Shown piece after piece: positions 1-9,698 of a stretch of DNA of 52,112 bases (within the stretch, counting starts at the first letter, position 1; each line of letters begins with the position of its first letter). The notes beneath the pieces were generated by a model. It searched no databases and had not been told where the DNA came from. It worked only from the letters and a program-made list of their open reading frames with translations. The DNA is from an uncultured Bacteroidota bacterium. Its GTDB lineage: Bacteria; Bacteroidota; Bacteroidia; Flavobacteriales; Flavobacteriaceae. Position numbers and translations under genes: made by a program. The stretch covers positions 1-52,112 of the forward strand of contig CACJYD010000011.1 in assembly GCA_902597545.1 (NCBI GenBank). Direction: 5' to 3'.

Positions 1-987
1 AAATGAGGATAATTTTATATCACTTGCATCAAAAATAGATTGACCTCTATATTTACTAATTAATTTTTTATCATTAAATGACTCATTCAAACTAGCTTCT
101 TCAAAATTTAATATTAATAAACTTTCATTATTTACAGTTATAAGCCCTAACTCATTAACACTTTTAAAAAAACTATTGAGTTTCTTCTCATTTGCGCTCA
201 ATTTTGTTTGCTCATTATTAAAATTATTTTCTACTGTTTCGGATTGAAAAGAAAGCCTAGTGAATTCAGAAAAATTATTTGGAACTAGTTTAAGGATATT
301 TGATTTAGATTTTTTTATATCCAACAATATATTTACTGGTTTATTATCCTCTTTTTGAAATACTCCTAGTATATTAATGTTGTCATTCTTTGTATCTAGT
401 TCATATTGAATCCATTTGGAATATTTTGAAATATTTTCCTTTTTTGAATTGAAATTTAATTCTCCATATTTTTCAGATATGTTTATTGAAACATTTTTGG
501 TTTTTGAGCTATGTGTTTTTTTAAAATTTAGATACTCAATATTTTTTGAGAAAGTTGCATCTCTAATGATGTTCTCTATCAAAAGTTTTTCTTTAGAGAA
601 GTATAAGTAATTATCAATTTTTGATAAATAAAAATCATTTTTAAACAAATAAATGTTTTGACCATTGTAAGATATGGTATCACGAACAAGACTATCTTTA
701 ATTTTGTAATCAAAATCTTGTTGAATAACTACACTATTTAAATTATTCTTTCCTGTTTTGTGAAAACTATAAATTAGTTCTCCCTGAGGTTCAAGTAAAT
801 CAATGTTTTCAAATTTTAGATTAAGTGATTTTTCAAGAAGATTAAGCTGGTTATAATTTATTTCTTTAAAGTTATTTATGTTTAATACAACTAACGGATT
901 ATCAGGTATTTTTTCAATAATGCTAATTGTATTTTCTGTCTTGTTACAGGAAAAAATTATAAAAAATAAAAGCAAATACTTTTTCAA
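1..987 (-). CDS. Putative lipoprotein of unknown function (3' end cut off by window)
   Basis: I do not recognise this family. The reading frame is open without a stop from a TTG at 987 to the window edge (329 codons seen, more beyond). The N-terminus is two lysines, a hydrophobic stretch and a lipobox-like I-F-S-C, so a lipoprotein signal peptide with lipidated Cys near residue 15 is likely. After it comes a Bacteroidota-like acidic, Asn/Lys-rich sequence, beginning with an N-terminal segment reading DNPLVVLNINNF. No ATG fits the signal peptide, so TTG is chosen. It starts 23 nt after the rnhB stop on the same strand, so the two are probably co-transcribed. Membrane anchorage is an inference from the lipobox; the function is unknown. 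Confidence 0.7.
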   Translation of the reverse strand, partial: MKKYLLLFFIIFSCNKTENTISIIEKIPDNPLVVLNINNFKEINYNQLNLLEKSLNLKFENIDLLEPQGELIYSFHKTGKNNLNSVVIQQDFDYKIKDSLVRDTISYNGQNIYLFKNDFYLSKIDNYLYFSKEKLLIENIIRDATFSKNIEYLNFKKTHSSKTKNVSINISEKYGELNFNSKKENISKYSKWIQYELDTKNDNINILGVFQKEDNKPVNILLDIKKSKSNILKLVPNNFSEFTRLSFQSETVENNFNNEQTKLSANEKKLNSFFKSVNELGLITVNNESLLILNFEEASLNESFNDKKLISKYRGQSIFDASDIKLSSF

Positions 988-1010
988 AACTTTATTACAA
1001 AATTAAAAAA

Positions 1011-1607
1011 TCAAATTTTAATTTTAAGTTGTTTGTTTAGTAGATTAAAACTTTTTCTATGATATATTGAAATTCCAAACTTTTTAATTGCATTCTTGTG
1101 TTTAATTGTTCCATATCCTTTGTTATTAATCCAATCATAATATGGATACTCTTTATTATATTTTACCATCAATTTATCTCTGTGAACTTTTGCTAATATT
1201 GATGCTGCAGCAATACTTTGGTATATGCTATCTCCTCTTATAACACATTCATATTTAAATTTACTTTTTGTTTTAAATTGATTACCATCAATTATTATGT
1301 AATCAGCTTTTCTAATAATTTTTGAAATAGCTTTATTCATAGCTAAAAATGTTGATTCAAGCACATTTATTGAGTCTATTATATCATTAGATATATCAAT
1401 AATTGAATAGTCAATTGCAATTGAGGTGATTTCATTATACAATTTCATTCTATTATGCGCATTAAGTTTTTTTGAATCCTGAATAAGCTTATTCTTATAA
1501 TTTTTTGGAAGAATAACTGCAGCTGCAGTTACAGGACCGGCTAGGCATCCTCTACCTGCTTCATCAACACCACAAACAAAAAGGTCATTATTAAATGCTT
1601 TTAACAT
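1011..1607 (-). CDS. rnhB: Ribonuclease HII
   Basis: Endonuclease that cuts the RNA strand of RNA-DNA hybrids and starts removal of ribonucleotides misincorporated into DNA; cytoplasmic. The 198-residue length is usual. The N-terminal signature GVDEAGRG carries the first two acidic metal ligands (D15, E16); IIIDGN supplies D107 and RGDSIYQSIAAASILAK supplies D126, completing the catalytic acidic set. The downstream V-H-R-D segment is also family-typical. The ATG at 1607 gives a start right before the signature. It is followed on the same strand by the lipoprotein gene, and is divergent from the porin gene with about 54 nt between starts. Confidence 0.97.
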   Translation of the reverse strand: MLKAFNNDLFVCGVDEAGRGCLAGPVTAAAVILPKNYKNKLIQDSKKLNAHNRMKLYNEITSIAIDYSIIDISNDIIDSINVLESTFLAMNKAISKIIRKADYIIIDGNQFKTKSKFKYECVIRGDSIYQSIAAASILAKVHRDKLMVKYNKEYPYYDWINNKGYGTIKHKNAIKKFGISIYHRKSFNLLNKQLKIKI

Positions 1608-1661
1608 ATGCCTTCAATTTAATGTAATAATTGTTTTAAATCAATAACTTTATTGCAAAGA

Positions 1662-3569
1662 ATGAGATATTTAATTTTATTGTTTTGTGTAATTTTCAGC
1701 ACTGTTAGTCTGTCTCAAGAAAATAATCAAGATAATTCTTCAAATGCATTAGGTTTTTTCAATAAAGTAAAGGATAGTATGTCAATTGAAAATTTTCAAT
1801 TTGATATCAATAAATTAAAATTTTTTGGAATTGAAAATGATACCATTCTATTAGACACATCACTGAACATCAATAAATATTATCAATTCAATTATCGCAA
1901 GAAAGATAATTTTGAATTTTTGAAATTCAATAATATTGGACAAGTTTACAATAAACTTTCCTACAGTCCAAACAATAATTTTTTGCCAAAAATAGGTTTT
2001 AGTGCTAATAAAATGCTTTTAATAGGTCAAGAGGATTATAAATTCTATGATGTTGCATATCCATTAACTGAGCTTTTCTTTAAAACTGTCTATTCTCAAG
2101 GACAATTAACAGATGCATTATTTACAACAAATATCAATAAATACACAAACTTTTTATTGGCATTTAAAGCTCTAAGAAGCTTGGGTAAATATCAAAATAG
2201 TTTATCAGGATCTAAACACTTTAGATTCGGTTTTTCTTTCATCAAAAATAACCTTGACTCAAAAATATTTTTTTCAAGTCAAAAACTAGAAAAACATGAA
2301 AATGGTGGATTAAATGATACCTCATTAATTGATTTTGAATCCGGTGATCCAGAATTTAAAGAGAGATCTAAGTTAAATGTCAATTTTGAAGATGCTGTAA
2401 ATACTTACCAAACTAGAAATTTTTATTTTAAAAATAATTATACTCTATTGAATAAAAATAAAAATTATATATCTATCATATATAATCTTGATTATGAAAC
2501 AACCAATAATAAATATGAGCAAGAGCAAGCAAGTTACCTGTATGGATCGTTGATATCAGGACTAAGTGAAGTCAATGATCATTATAAATTTAGATCACTT
2601 AAAAATGTCATTGAGTTAAAAACAAAATCAAGTTTTTTTGATGAATTAACTCTGGGATATATAAATTATAATTACAATTTTTTTGAAATAAATCAGTCAG
2701 ATGAAAAAATAGCAAGTGAAAACTCAAGTCTTTTTTCAGGCTCTGTCTTTAAAAAAATAGGAAACATTAATATTAATTTTGATATAACCCAAAAAATTAA
2801 AGGTGATAGAACAGGAAATGAAATAAATTTCATTTTAAAATCCAATGATAAAACAAAATTTAATTATTTAATTAATTTAAACTTAAGACAGTCGCATCCT
2901 GGCCTCATTTATGACATTTACAATAGTGATTATTCAAATATAAATTTTGAAAGAAAAAATAAATTAATAGAAAATAAATCTCTTAATATTAAACTTAACA
3001 AAAAGACTATTGGAAGCGTATCATTTAGCCTTTTAAATGTTACTAATCAATTTTATCTAACAGTTAACTCCGATATAGAGAATAAACTAACTCCTATTGC
3101 AAATCAATACAATAACCAAATAAATATCATCAAATTTAGATACAGTAATGAGATTAAATTTGGTAAGTTCTCATTAGACAATACAATTTTATTACAAAAT
3201 GTTGATCAAGAGGAATCTATAATAAATTTACCAAAAATTTTGACTAGGAATACGTTATACATTTCTGAAAAAATTTTCAATAATGTAATGGACATACAAA
3301 CAGGAATAAGTTTAAAAATATTTTCAAAATTTTATGCTAATGAATACAATCCTCTACTTTCAACCTTTCATATTCAATCCTTAAAAAAAATTGGAGGATA
3401 TCCGCTTTTAGATTTTTTTATCAATGCTAAGATCAGACAAACTAGAATTTTTTTGAAAGCTGAGCATTTTAATTCCTCTATTTCATCTGGAAATTTTATG
3501 TCAAGTCCAACATCCCCCTACAGAGATAGCAGTATTAGATTTGGATTAAGATGGAATTTATTTAACTAA
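1662..3569 (+). CDS. Bacteroidota-type putative porin (outer-membrane beta-barrel)
   Basis: Resembles the flavobacterial putative porin family (the DUF4289 / PF14121 type). A signal peptide of about 19 residues (MRYLILLFCVIFSTVSLSQ) is followed by a linker and a long beta-rich region. The segment around residues 130-185, with YPLTELF, YSQGQLTDALFT and ALRSLGKYQ, matches the conserved core I remember for the family. The protein ends in alternating hydrophobic and aromatic residues (RFGLRWNLFN), as expected for a last outer-membrane strand. I chose the ATG at 1662; a TTG at 1653 would add three residues before the signal peptide. The substrate is unknown. Its stop overlaps the stop region of gltD by 12 bp, tail to tail. 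Confidence 0.8.
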   Translation: MRYLILLFCVIFSTVSLSQENNQDNSSNALGFFNKVKDSMSIENFQFDINKLKFFGIENDTILLDTSLNINKYYQFNYRKKDNFEFLKFNNIGQVYNKLSYSPNNNFLPKIGFSANKMLLIGQEDYKFYDVAYPLTELFFKTVYSQGQLTDALFTTNINKYTNFLLAFKALRSLGKYQNSLSGSKHFRFGFSFIKNNLDSKIFFSSQKLEKHENGGLNDTSLIDFESGDPEFKERSKLNVNFEDAVNTYQTRNFYFKNNYTLLNKNKNYISIIYNLDYETTNNKYEQEQASYLYGSLISGLSEVNDHYKFRSLKNVIELKTKSSFFDELTLGYINYNYNFFEINQSDEKIASENSSLFSGSVFKKIGNININFDITQKIKGDRTGNEINFILKSNDKTKFNYLINLNLRQSHPGLIYDIYNSDYSNINFERKNKLIENKSLNIKLNKKTIGSVSFSLLNVTNQFYLTVNSDIENKLTPIANQYNNQINIIKFRYSNEIKFGKFSLDNTILLQNVDQEESIINLPKILTRNTLYISEKIFNNVMDIQTGISLKIFSKFYANEYNPLLSTFHIQSLKKIGGYPLLDFFINAKIRQTRIFLKAEHFNSSISSGNFMSSPTSPYRDSSIRFGLRWNLFN

Positions 3570-5021
3570 TGGAAGATCTCCTTTAGTTTTCGAGGGTAAT
3601 TTTGAGTGCCCCATTAATAGTTCATCAATTCTATATGCAGCTTCCCTTCCCTCAGAAATTGCCCAAACAATCAAGGATTGCCCTCTTCTTAAATCACCTG
3701 CAGCAAAAACCTTTTTATCAGAGGTCATGTAATTATTAGTTATAGGTTTATTTGAAGAATCTAACTTCAAATTTAGATCTTCAAAAATATTTTTTTCAGG
3801 TCCTGTAAAACCTAATGCCAGCAATACAAGTTCACATGGCCATATTTTTTCAGAATTAGCAATTTCAACTAGCTTTGGTTTTAAATCTTCTGTTTTTTCC
3901 CATTTAACTTCAACTGTCTTAAGACCAGTCAATTCACCATTGTTGTTAGTTATAAATTCTTTTGTTAAAATAGACCATTTTCTATCACTTCCTTCCTCAT
4001 GTGAAGAACTGCTCTTCAATGTAAATGGCCAATATGGCCATGGATTTTCAGATGACCTTTCTTTCGGCGGTTTTGGCATAATTTCAAAATTTACTACGGA
4101 CTTAGCACCTTGTCTATTAGATGTGCCAATACAATCAGATCCTGTATCCCCACCGCCAATTACAATCACATTTTTACCCTTTGCACTGAGCTCAGTATTA
4201 ACTGGAATATTTTTTTCAATGGCTTCATTTTGATGCTTTAAAAAATGCATAGCTTGAATGATATTCTCTGACTCTGATCCAGGGATGGGAAGAGATCTTT
4301 TAATAGTAGCTCCTCCACATAATAAAACGATATCGTTTTTTTTATATAAATCAATAATTGATATGTCTTTTCCTATTTCAGTTGACGTAATAAATTCAAT
4401 ACCTTCCAAAATCATCAGATTAATCCTTCTATCTATGACATTTTTTTCTAATTTGAAATCTGGAATTCCATACCTAAGTAAACCGCCAACTTTATCATCA
4501 CGCTCATATACAACTACAGAGTGTCCCGCAGAGTTTAATTGTTGCGCAGCAGCAAGACCTGCTGGACCTGAGCCTATAACAGCTATTTTTTTTCCAGTCC
4601 TGGATTTGGGGATATTAGGCTGTATCCAACCTTCACTAAAACCTCTTTCTACAATATACTTTTCTATCATTTCAATAGAAACTGGAGGACTTATAAGACC
4701 AAGTACACATGCAGCTTCGCATGGAGCTGGGCATAATCTACCTGTAAACTCAGGAAAATTGTTTGTAGAATGAAGAATCTTTAATGCTTCTTTCCAACTT
4801 TTTCTATGTACAGCATCATTAAAATCTGGAATCATATTTCCTAATGGACATCCACTGTGACAAAAAGGGACACCACAATCCATACATCTTGAACCTTGTT
4901 TTTCTAACTCTTTATCATCAGGTTTAATTGTAAATTCTTTGAAGTTTTTTAATCTCTTGTAAACGGGTATGTTCTCCTCGTTTTTTCTTTCAATTTCAAT
5001 AAACCCTTTAAATTTCCCCAA
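3558..5021 (-). CDS. gltD: Glutamate synthase small (beta) subunit, NADPH-dependent
   Basis: Electron-input subunit of GOGAT: takes electrons from NAD(P)H through FAD and passes them over Fe-S clusters to the large subunit. At 487 residues it is full length. The N-terminal cluster ligands are visible as C46-x2-C49-x4-C54-x3-C58 and C97-x3-C101-x3-C105. An FAD-binding GSGPAG follows at residues 150-155, and a second dinucleotide fold begins at VIGGGDTGSD. A late AAGD motif belongs to the FAD domain. It starts 3 nt after the gltB stop, so the two are one operon. Its 3' end overlaps the convergent porin gene. Confidence 0.97.
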   Translation of the reverse strand: MGKFKGFIEIERKNEENIPVYKRLKNFKEFTIKPDDKELEKQGSRCMDCGVPFCHSGCPLGNMIPDFNDAVHRKSWKEALKILHSTNNFPEFTGRLCPAPCEAACVLGLISPPVSIEMIEKYIVERGFSEGWIQPNIPKSRTGKKIAVIGSGPAGLAAAQQLNSAGHSVVVYERDDKVGGLLRYGIPDFKLEKNVIDRRINLMILEGIEFITSTEIGKDISIIDLYKKNDIVLLCGGATIKRSLPIPGSESENIIQAMHFLKHQNEAIEKNIPVNTELSAKGKNVIVIGGGDTGSDCIGTSNRQGAKSVVNFEIMPKPPKERSSENPWPYWPFTLKSSSSHEEGSDRKWSILTKEFITNNNGELTGLKTVEVKWEKTEDLKPKLVEIANSEKIWPCELVLLALGFTGPEKNIFEDLNLKLDSSNKPITNNYMTSDKKVFAAGDLRRGQSLIVWAISEGREAAYRIDELLMGHSKLPSKTKGDLPLVK

Positions 5022-5024
5022 AAT

Positions 5025-8000
5025 CTAACTTATTATTTGATTAATCTTTTCTTGAGCTAATTTTTCTAATGCAAGCTTATACTCAGTAGGCATAACTTTA
5101 ACAAACAGTTTGCTTTCATTTTTCCAGTTGTTGATTATTTTTTTTGCTATTTCACTGGATGTAAACGTAAAATGATTTTGTATTAATTCGTTAATAATAT
5201 CCAAATCTTGAGTATCTGGTTTTTCTAGTTCAATGCTTTCCATATTAAAATTTCTCGAATCATATAATTCAGAATCTTTATAAATATATGCAATTCCACC
5301 ACTCATTCCAGCAGCGAAATTTCTACCAATTTTACCAAGAATCAAAGCTATACCACCAGTCATATATTCGCAACCATGATCACCAATTCCCTCCACAACA
5401 GCTGTTGCACCAGAATTCCTTACACAAAACCTCTCCCCAGCTATTCCATTAATATATGCCTCACCAGATGTAGCACCATATAATGCTACATTTCCAGTTA
5501 TTACATTTTTATTTGATTCAAATGTTGCATTTTTTGGCTTTCTCACTACTATTGTAGCTCCAGAAAGTCCTTTTCCAAAATAATCATTAGTATTGCCATC
5601 AATTACCATTTTCAAACCCTTAACAGAAAATGCTCCAAAACTTTGACCAGCAGACCCCTCAAAATTAAGACTTAATGTATTTTTTGGTAGAGCCTTAGCC
5701 CCATATTTTTTTGAAATTTCATTACTTATTATTGCTCCAACGGTTCTATCTGTATTGTTAATTTTTAAATCTAATGACATTTTTATTTTCTTTGAAATTG
5801 CCATGTTTGCATCTTTTAAAATTTTAAAATCAATTACATGTTTTAAATTATGATTTTGTTTTTTAGTATTTCTTAGTGGAGTGTTTTCATCAACATTGGG
5901 TTTATATAAAATTTTTGAAAGATCAATTCCCTTAATTTTATAATAATTTAAAGCATCTTTTGTATCTAACTTTTCACTTTTTCCAACCATCTCATCGACG
6001 GTTCTGAAGCCAAGATTAGCCATAATTTCTCTTAGCTCTTGTGCAACAAAGTACATGTAATTGATAACATGTTCTGGTTTTCCTTTAAAGTTTTTTCTTA
6101 ATTCTGGATCTTGGGTCGCTATACCAACGGGACATGTATTCAAATGACAGGCTCTCATCATAATACATCCCGAGGCTACTAGGGGTGCAGTTGAAAAACC
6201 AAACTCTTCTGCCCCAAGCAAGCATGCTACAGCAACATCTCTCCCCGTTTTGAGTTGTCCATCACATTCAATTACTACTCGACTTCTTAAATCATTTAAG
6301 ACCAATGTTTGTTGAGCTTCAGCTATGCCTAATTCCCAGGGGAGACCTGCATGTTTCAATGATGTGAGTGGTGAGGCACCAGTTCCACCGTCAAATCCAG
6401 AAATTAAAATTACATCAGCTTTGGCTTTGGCAACTCCAGCAGCTATGGTTCCAACACCAACTTCCGAAACAAGTTTTACGTTAATTCTTGCATTTCTATT
6501 TGCATTTTTTAAATCATATATTAATTGCGCAAGATCTTCAATCGAGTAGATATCATGATGCGGAGGTGGTGATATTAAACCCACATATGGTGTTGAGTTT
6601 CTGACTTTAGCAATCATGGGATCAACTTTAGGGCCTGGTAATTGACCACCTTCACCTGGCTTAGCTCCTTGAGCCATTTTAATCTGAATTTCATTGGCGT
6701 TACTTAAGTAATGTGAGCTAACTCCAAATCTTCCTGATGCAACTTGTTTGATCGAGCTATTTTTTGAGTCACCATTGCTACTAACTTTAAATCTTGCAGG
6801 ATCTTCACCACCTTCACCTGAATTACTTTTTCCACCAATTCTGTTCATTGCAATAGCTAAATTCTCATGAGCTTCTTTGCTCAAGGATCCATAAGACATT
6901 GCTCCTGTTTTGAATCTCTTAACAATTTCTGTCCAAGGTTCAACTTCTTCAATTGGAATTGGGTCAAATTCTGAGAACTTGAATAATCCTCTGATTGTCA
7001 TAAATTGTTGATTTTGTTTATTTATGTTTTCAGAATATATCTTGTATGTTTCATAACTTTCTTGTCTAACTGATTGCTGGAGTTTTGATATAGTCAATGG
7101 ATTTAGCATATGTGCTTCACCATTTCTTCTCCATTTGTATTCTCCTCCAATTTCAATATCTGAAATATCATTTTCAAATTGGAAAGCTTTATTTATTCTT
7201 GATGAAATTTCTTTTTCAATGACATATAAACCTATACCTTCAATTCTAGATGGTGTGTTATTGAAGTATTTATCAACAAACTTTTTCCTGAGACCCAACG
7301 CCTCAAAAATTTGTGCACCACGATATGAGTGAAGAGTGGAAATACCAATCTTATTCATCACTTTTAAAATACCTTTAGCAATAGCATTGTTGTAATTTGA
7401 AATAGCTTGATTTAAATTTTGATCTTGAATTAGTCCTAAATTATGATGATAAGTGATAATTTCATTAACTAAGTAAGGATTAATTGCACTAGCTCCGTAA
7501 CCAAACAGCATAGAAAAATGGTGTGGTTCTCTCGGTTCAGCTGATTCAATAACAATCCCAAATTTTGACCTTTTTTTTCTTTTTATCATGTGATGATGAA
7601 TACAAGAACAAGCTAATAATATTGGAATTGGAGCAAGTTTTTTATTTACATTTCTGTCACTAATAATAATAATATTATGATTGTTATCAACTTTCTTCTC
7701 AACTTCATCAACTAATTTTTCTAATGCTTCTTCCAGGCCATTGTGTCCTTTGGATAATTTATACAATGCGTTAACAGATGCTGCTTTAAAATCTTTGTGT
7801 TTGATATATTTAATTTTATCTAAATCTTCGTTAGAAATTATTGGGTTTTGGATTTTTAGTTTTTTAGCATGCTTAGCACCTATATCAAAAATATTGAAGT
7901 CACTTCCAATGGATAAGCTTGTATCAGTAACAATTTCTTCTCTAATTCCATCCAAAGGAGGGTTAGTAACTTGTGCAAATAATTGTTTGAAATAATTATA

Positions 8001-9527
8001 CAATAACTGCGGTCTCTTTGATAATACAGCAAGAGGAGTGTCAGAACCCATTGATCCTATCGATTCCTTTCCCTTTTTGCACATAGGAATAATAATTGTA
8101 TTGAAATCTTCTTTCGTGTAGCCAAAAATTTTGAGCCTAGTTTCAAAATCTATTTTTTCTTTTGGTGTTCTATTTCCAGTATATGGAATCTTACTAAGTG
8201 GAAGTATATTTTCATCTAACCATTTTCGGTAAGGATGTTTATTAACAATAATTTTTTTAATCTCATCATCTTCAACTATCCTGCCTTCTTTCATATCAAC
8301 TAAAAACATTTTTCCAGGCTCTAATCTTCCATGCTTTTTGATGTTTTCAGGTTTTATTTCAATTACGCCTGTTTCAGATGACATGACAACATATCCATCT
8401 TTAGTAACTGTATATCTTGATGGCCTTAAACCATTACGATCAAGTAATGCTCCAATGTATTTTCCATCTGTAAATGGAATTGACGCGGGTCCATCCCAAG
8501 GTTCCATTAAACATCCATTGAATTCATAAAAGGCTTTCTTGGAGTCGTCCATTGATTTATGTTTTTCCCAGGCTTCAGGCACTAAAATCATCATTATTTC
8601 TGGAAGAGATCTACCTGTCATTAATAATAATTCAAGTACCATATCCATCGATGCTGAGTCCGATTTTCCAGGTATGATTATAGGAAAAATTTTATTTAAA
8701 AACTCTTCATCTATAAGCTTTGAATTTATTAATTCCTGTCGTGAAATCATTCTACTAACATTCCCTTTGAGAGTATTAATTTCACCATTGTGACACATGT
8801 ATCTAAAAGGCTGAGCTAAATCCCATGTAGGAAATGTATTAGTTGAAAATCTCTGGTGTACCAGTGCTAAACTTGTGACCAGCTTCGGATTTGATAGATC
8901 AATATAAAATCTTTCAATATCTTCTGGGATTAGAAGTCCTTTGTAAATAATTGTTCGCGTGTGAAGGCTTGAAAAGTAAAAGAAATTTTTTTGTGAAAAA
9001 GGCGAGCTGTAAATCGTGTTTTCGGAAATTTTACGGGCTAAGTATAGCTTTAGATTAAATTCTTCTTCACTTTGATCTGGTGAGCTTTTACCAATGAAAA
9101 CTTGTTTAATTCTTGGTTGCGATTGTGCAGCTATAGAGCCAACGACTTTTGCATTTACAGGAACATCTCTCCAGCCGATAATATTTAAATTTTGTTTAGA
9201 AATTTCAGCTTCAAAAGTCCTTATGCAATGATTAGATTGATTTATTTTTTGAGGCAAGAAAACCATCCCTACAGCATATTCATCAGGGTCAGGTAGATCA
9301 AAATCACATTCATTGGAGAAAAACTCATGTGGAATTTCAATTAAAATACCTGCTCCATCTCCTGTTCTCCCATCTGAACTAACAGCACCTCTGTGCTCTA
9401 AGCATGTTAAAATATTAAGTGCTCTGTGAATTATATCATTCGTTTTTATTCCTTTCAGGCTACAAATAAAACCAGCACCACAGTTTTCATGTTCAAAGAG
9501 AGGACTATATAAACCTTGTTCTTTCAT
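5025..9527 (-). CDS. gltB: Glutamate synthase large (alpha) subunit
   Basis: Converts glutamine plus 2-oxoglutarate to two glutamates, the core ammonium assimilation step with glutamine synthetase. The 1500 residues cover the whole family length. An N-terminal class II glutaminase begins at C16 after a 15-residue propeptide (HENCGAGF). The FMN-binding synthase domain contains GEGGED, KPGEGGQLPGPKVD and SGFDGGTGASPLTSL. A 3Fe-4S cluster motif, CIMMRACHLNTCPVG, lies near residue 1120. The C-terminal GXGXG beta-helix domain (for example GNVALYGATSGEAYINGIAGERF, in shorter repeats) completes it. gltD follows after 3 nt. A 19-bp palindrome lies 7 nt before the start codon and could regulate it. 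Confidence 0.98.
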   Translation of the reverse strand: MKEQGLYSPLFEHENCGAGFICSLKGIKTNDIIHRALNILTCLEHRGAVSSDGRTGDGAGILIEIPHEFFSNECDFDLPDPDEYAVGMVFLPQKINQSNHCIRTFEAEISKQNLNIIGWRDVPVNAKVVGSIAAQSQPRIKQVFIGKSSPDQSEEEFNLKLYLARKISENTIYSSPFSQKNFFYFSSLHTRTIIYKGLLIPEDIERFYIDLSNPKLVTSLALVHQRFSTNTFPTWDLAQPFRYMCHNGEINTLKGNVSRMISRQELINSKLIDEEFLNKIFPIIIPGKSDSASMDMVLELLLMTGRSLPEIMMILVPEAWEKHKSMDDSKKAFYEFNGCLMEPWDGPASIPFTDGKYIGALLDRNGLRPSRYTVTKDGYVVMSSETGVIEIKPENIKKHGRLEPGKMFLVDMKEGRIVEDDEIKKIIVNKHPYRKWLDENILPLSKIPYTGNRTPKEKIDFETRLKIFGYTKEDFNTIIIPMCKKGKESIGSMGSDTPLAVLSKRPQLLYNYFKQLFAQVTNPPLDGIREEIVTDTSLSIGSDFNIFDIGAKHAKKLKIQNPIISNEDLDKIKYIKHKDFKAASVNALYKLSKGHNGLEEALEKLVDEVEKKVDNNHNIIIISDRNVNKKLAPIPILLACSCIHHHMIKRKKRSKFGIVIESAEPREPHHFSMLFGYGASAINPYLVNEIITYHHNLGLIQDQNLNQAISNYNNAIAKGILKVMNKIGISTLHSYRGAQIFEALGLRKKFVDKYFNNTPSRIEGIGLYVIEKEISSRINKAFQFENDISDIEIGGEYKWRRNGEAHMLNPLTISKLQQSVRQESYETYKIYSENINKQNQQFMTIRGLFKFSEFDPIPIEEVEPWTEIVKRFKTGAMSYGSLSKEAHENLAIAMNRIGGKSNSGEGGEDPARFKVSSNGDSKNSSIKQVASGRFGVSSHYLSNANEIQIKMAQGAKPGEGGQLPGPKVDPMIAKVRNSTPYVGLISPPPHHDIYSIEDLAQLIYDLKNANRNARINVKLVSEVGVGTIAAGVAKAKADVILISGFDGGTGASPLTSLKHAGLPWELGIAEAQQTLVLNDLRSRVVIECDGQLKTGRDVAVACLLGAEEFGFSTAPLVASGCIMMRACHLNTCPVGIATQDPELRKNFKGKPEHVINYMYFVAQELREIMANLGFRTVDEMVGKSEKLDTKDALNYYKIKGIDLSKILYKPNVDENTPLRNTKKQNHNLKHVIDFKILKDANMAISKKIKMSLDLKINNTDRTVGAIISNEISKKYGAKALPKNTLSLNFEGSAGQSFGAFSVKGLKMVIDGNTNDYFGKGLSGATIVVRKPKNATFESNKNVITGNVALYGATSGEAYINGIAGERFCVRNSGATAVVEGIGDHGCEYMTGGIALILGKIGRNFAAGMSGGIAYIYKDSELYDSRNFNMESIELEKPDTQDLDIINELIQNHFTFTSSEIAKKIINNWKNESKLFVKVMPTEYKLALEKLAQEKINQIIS

Positions 9528-9534
9528 CTAAATG

Positions 9535-9553
9535 TTTGGTGGAATCCACCAAA
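9535..9553. promoter_or_regulatory. 19-bp palindrome in the gltB leader
   Basis: The sequence is TTTGGTGG-AAT-CCACCAAA, a perfect inverted repeat with 8-bp arms and a 3-nt centre, ending 7 nt from the gltB ATG (9527). It is the most GC-rich stretch of the 171-bp gltB-nhaD divergent region. It could be an operator for a dimeric regulator of ammonium assimilation or an RNA hairpin next to the start codon. No T-tract follows, so it does not look like a terminator. The regulator is unknown. Confidence 0.5.
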
Positions 9554-9698
9554 TTACACAAACAAATACCAAAATTCATACCGATTACTCTTTATTTTAA
9601 TTTTAAAACTTATTAATAGTAAGTTTTCATTATTTCCTTAGGTTTTTTAATTTTTTTACATAATTTGGCGCGATAATTGAGAATTTGAAAATTAAAAA

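Noticed and set aside
4258-4773. 171-codon open frame antisense to gltD, and similar frames antisense to gltB, ftsH and trp genes
   Set aside because: They lie fully inside strongly conserved genes on the other strand and show no domain or signal; they are shadows of codon bias in an AT-rich genome.
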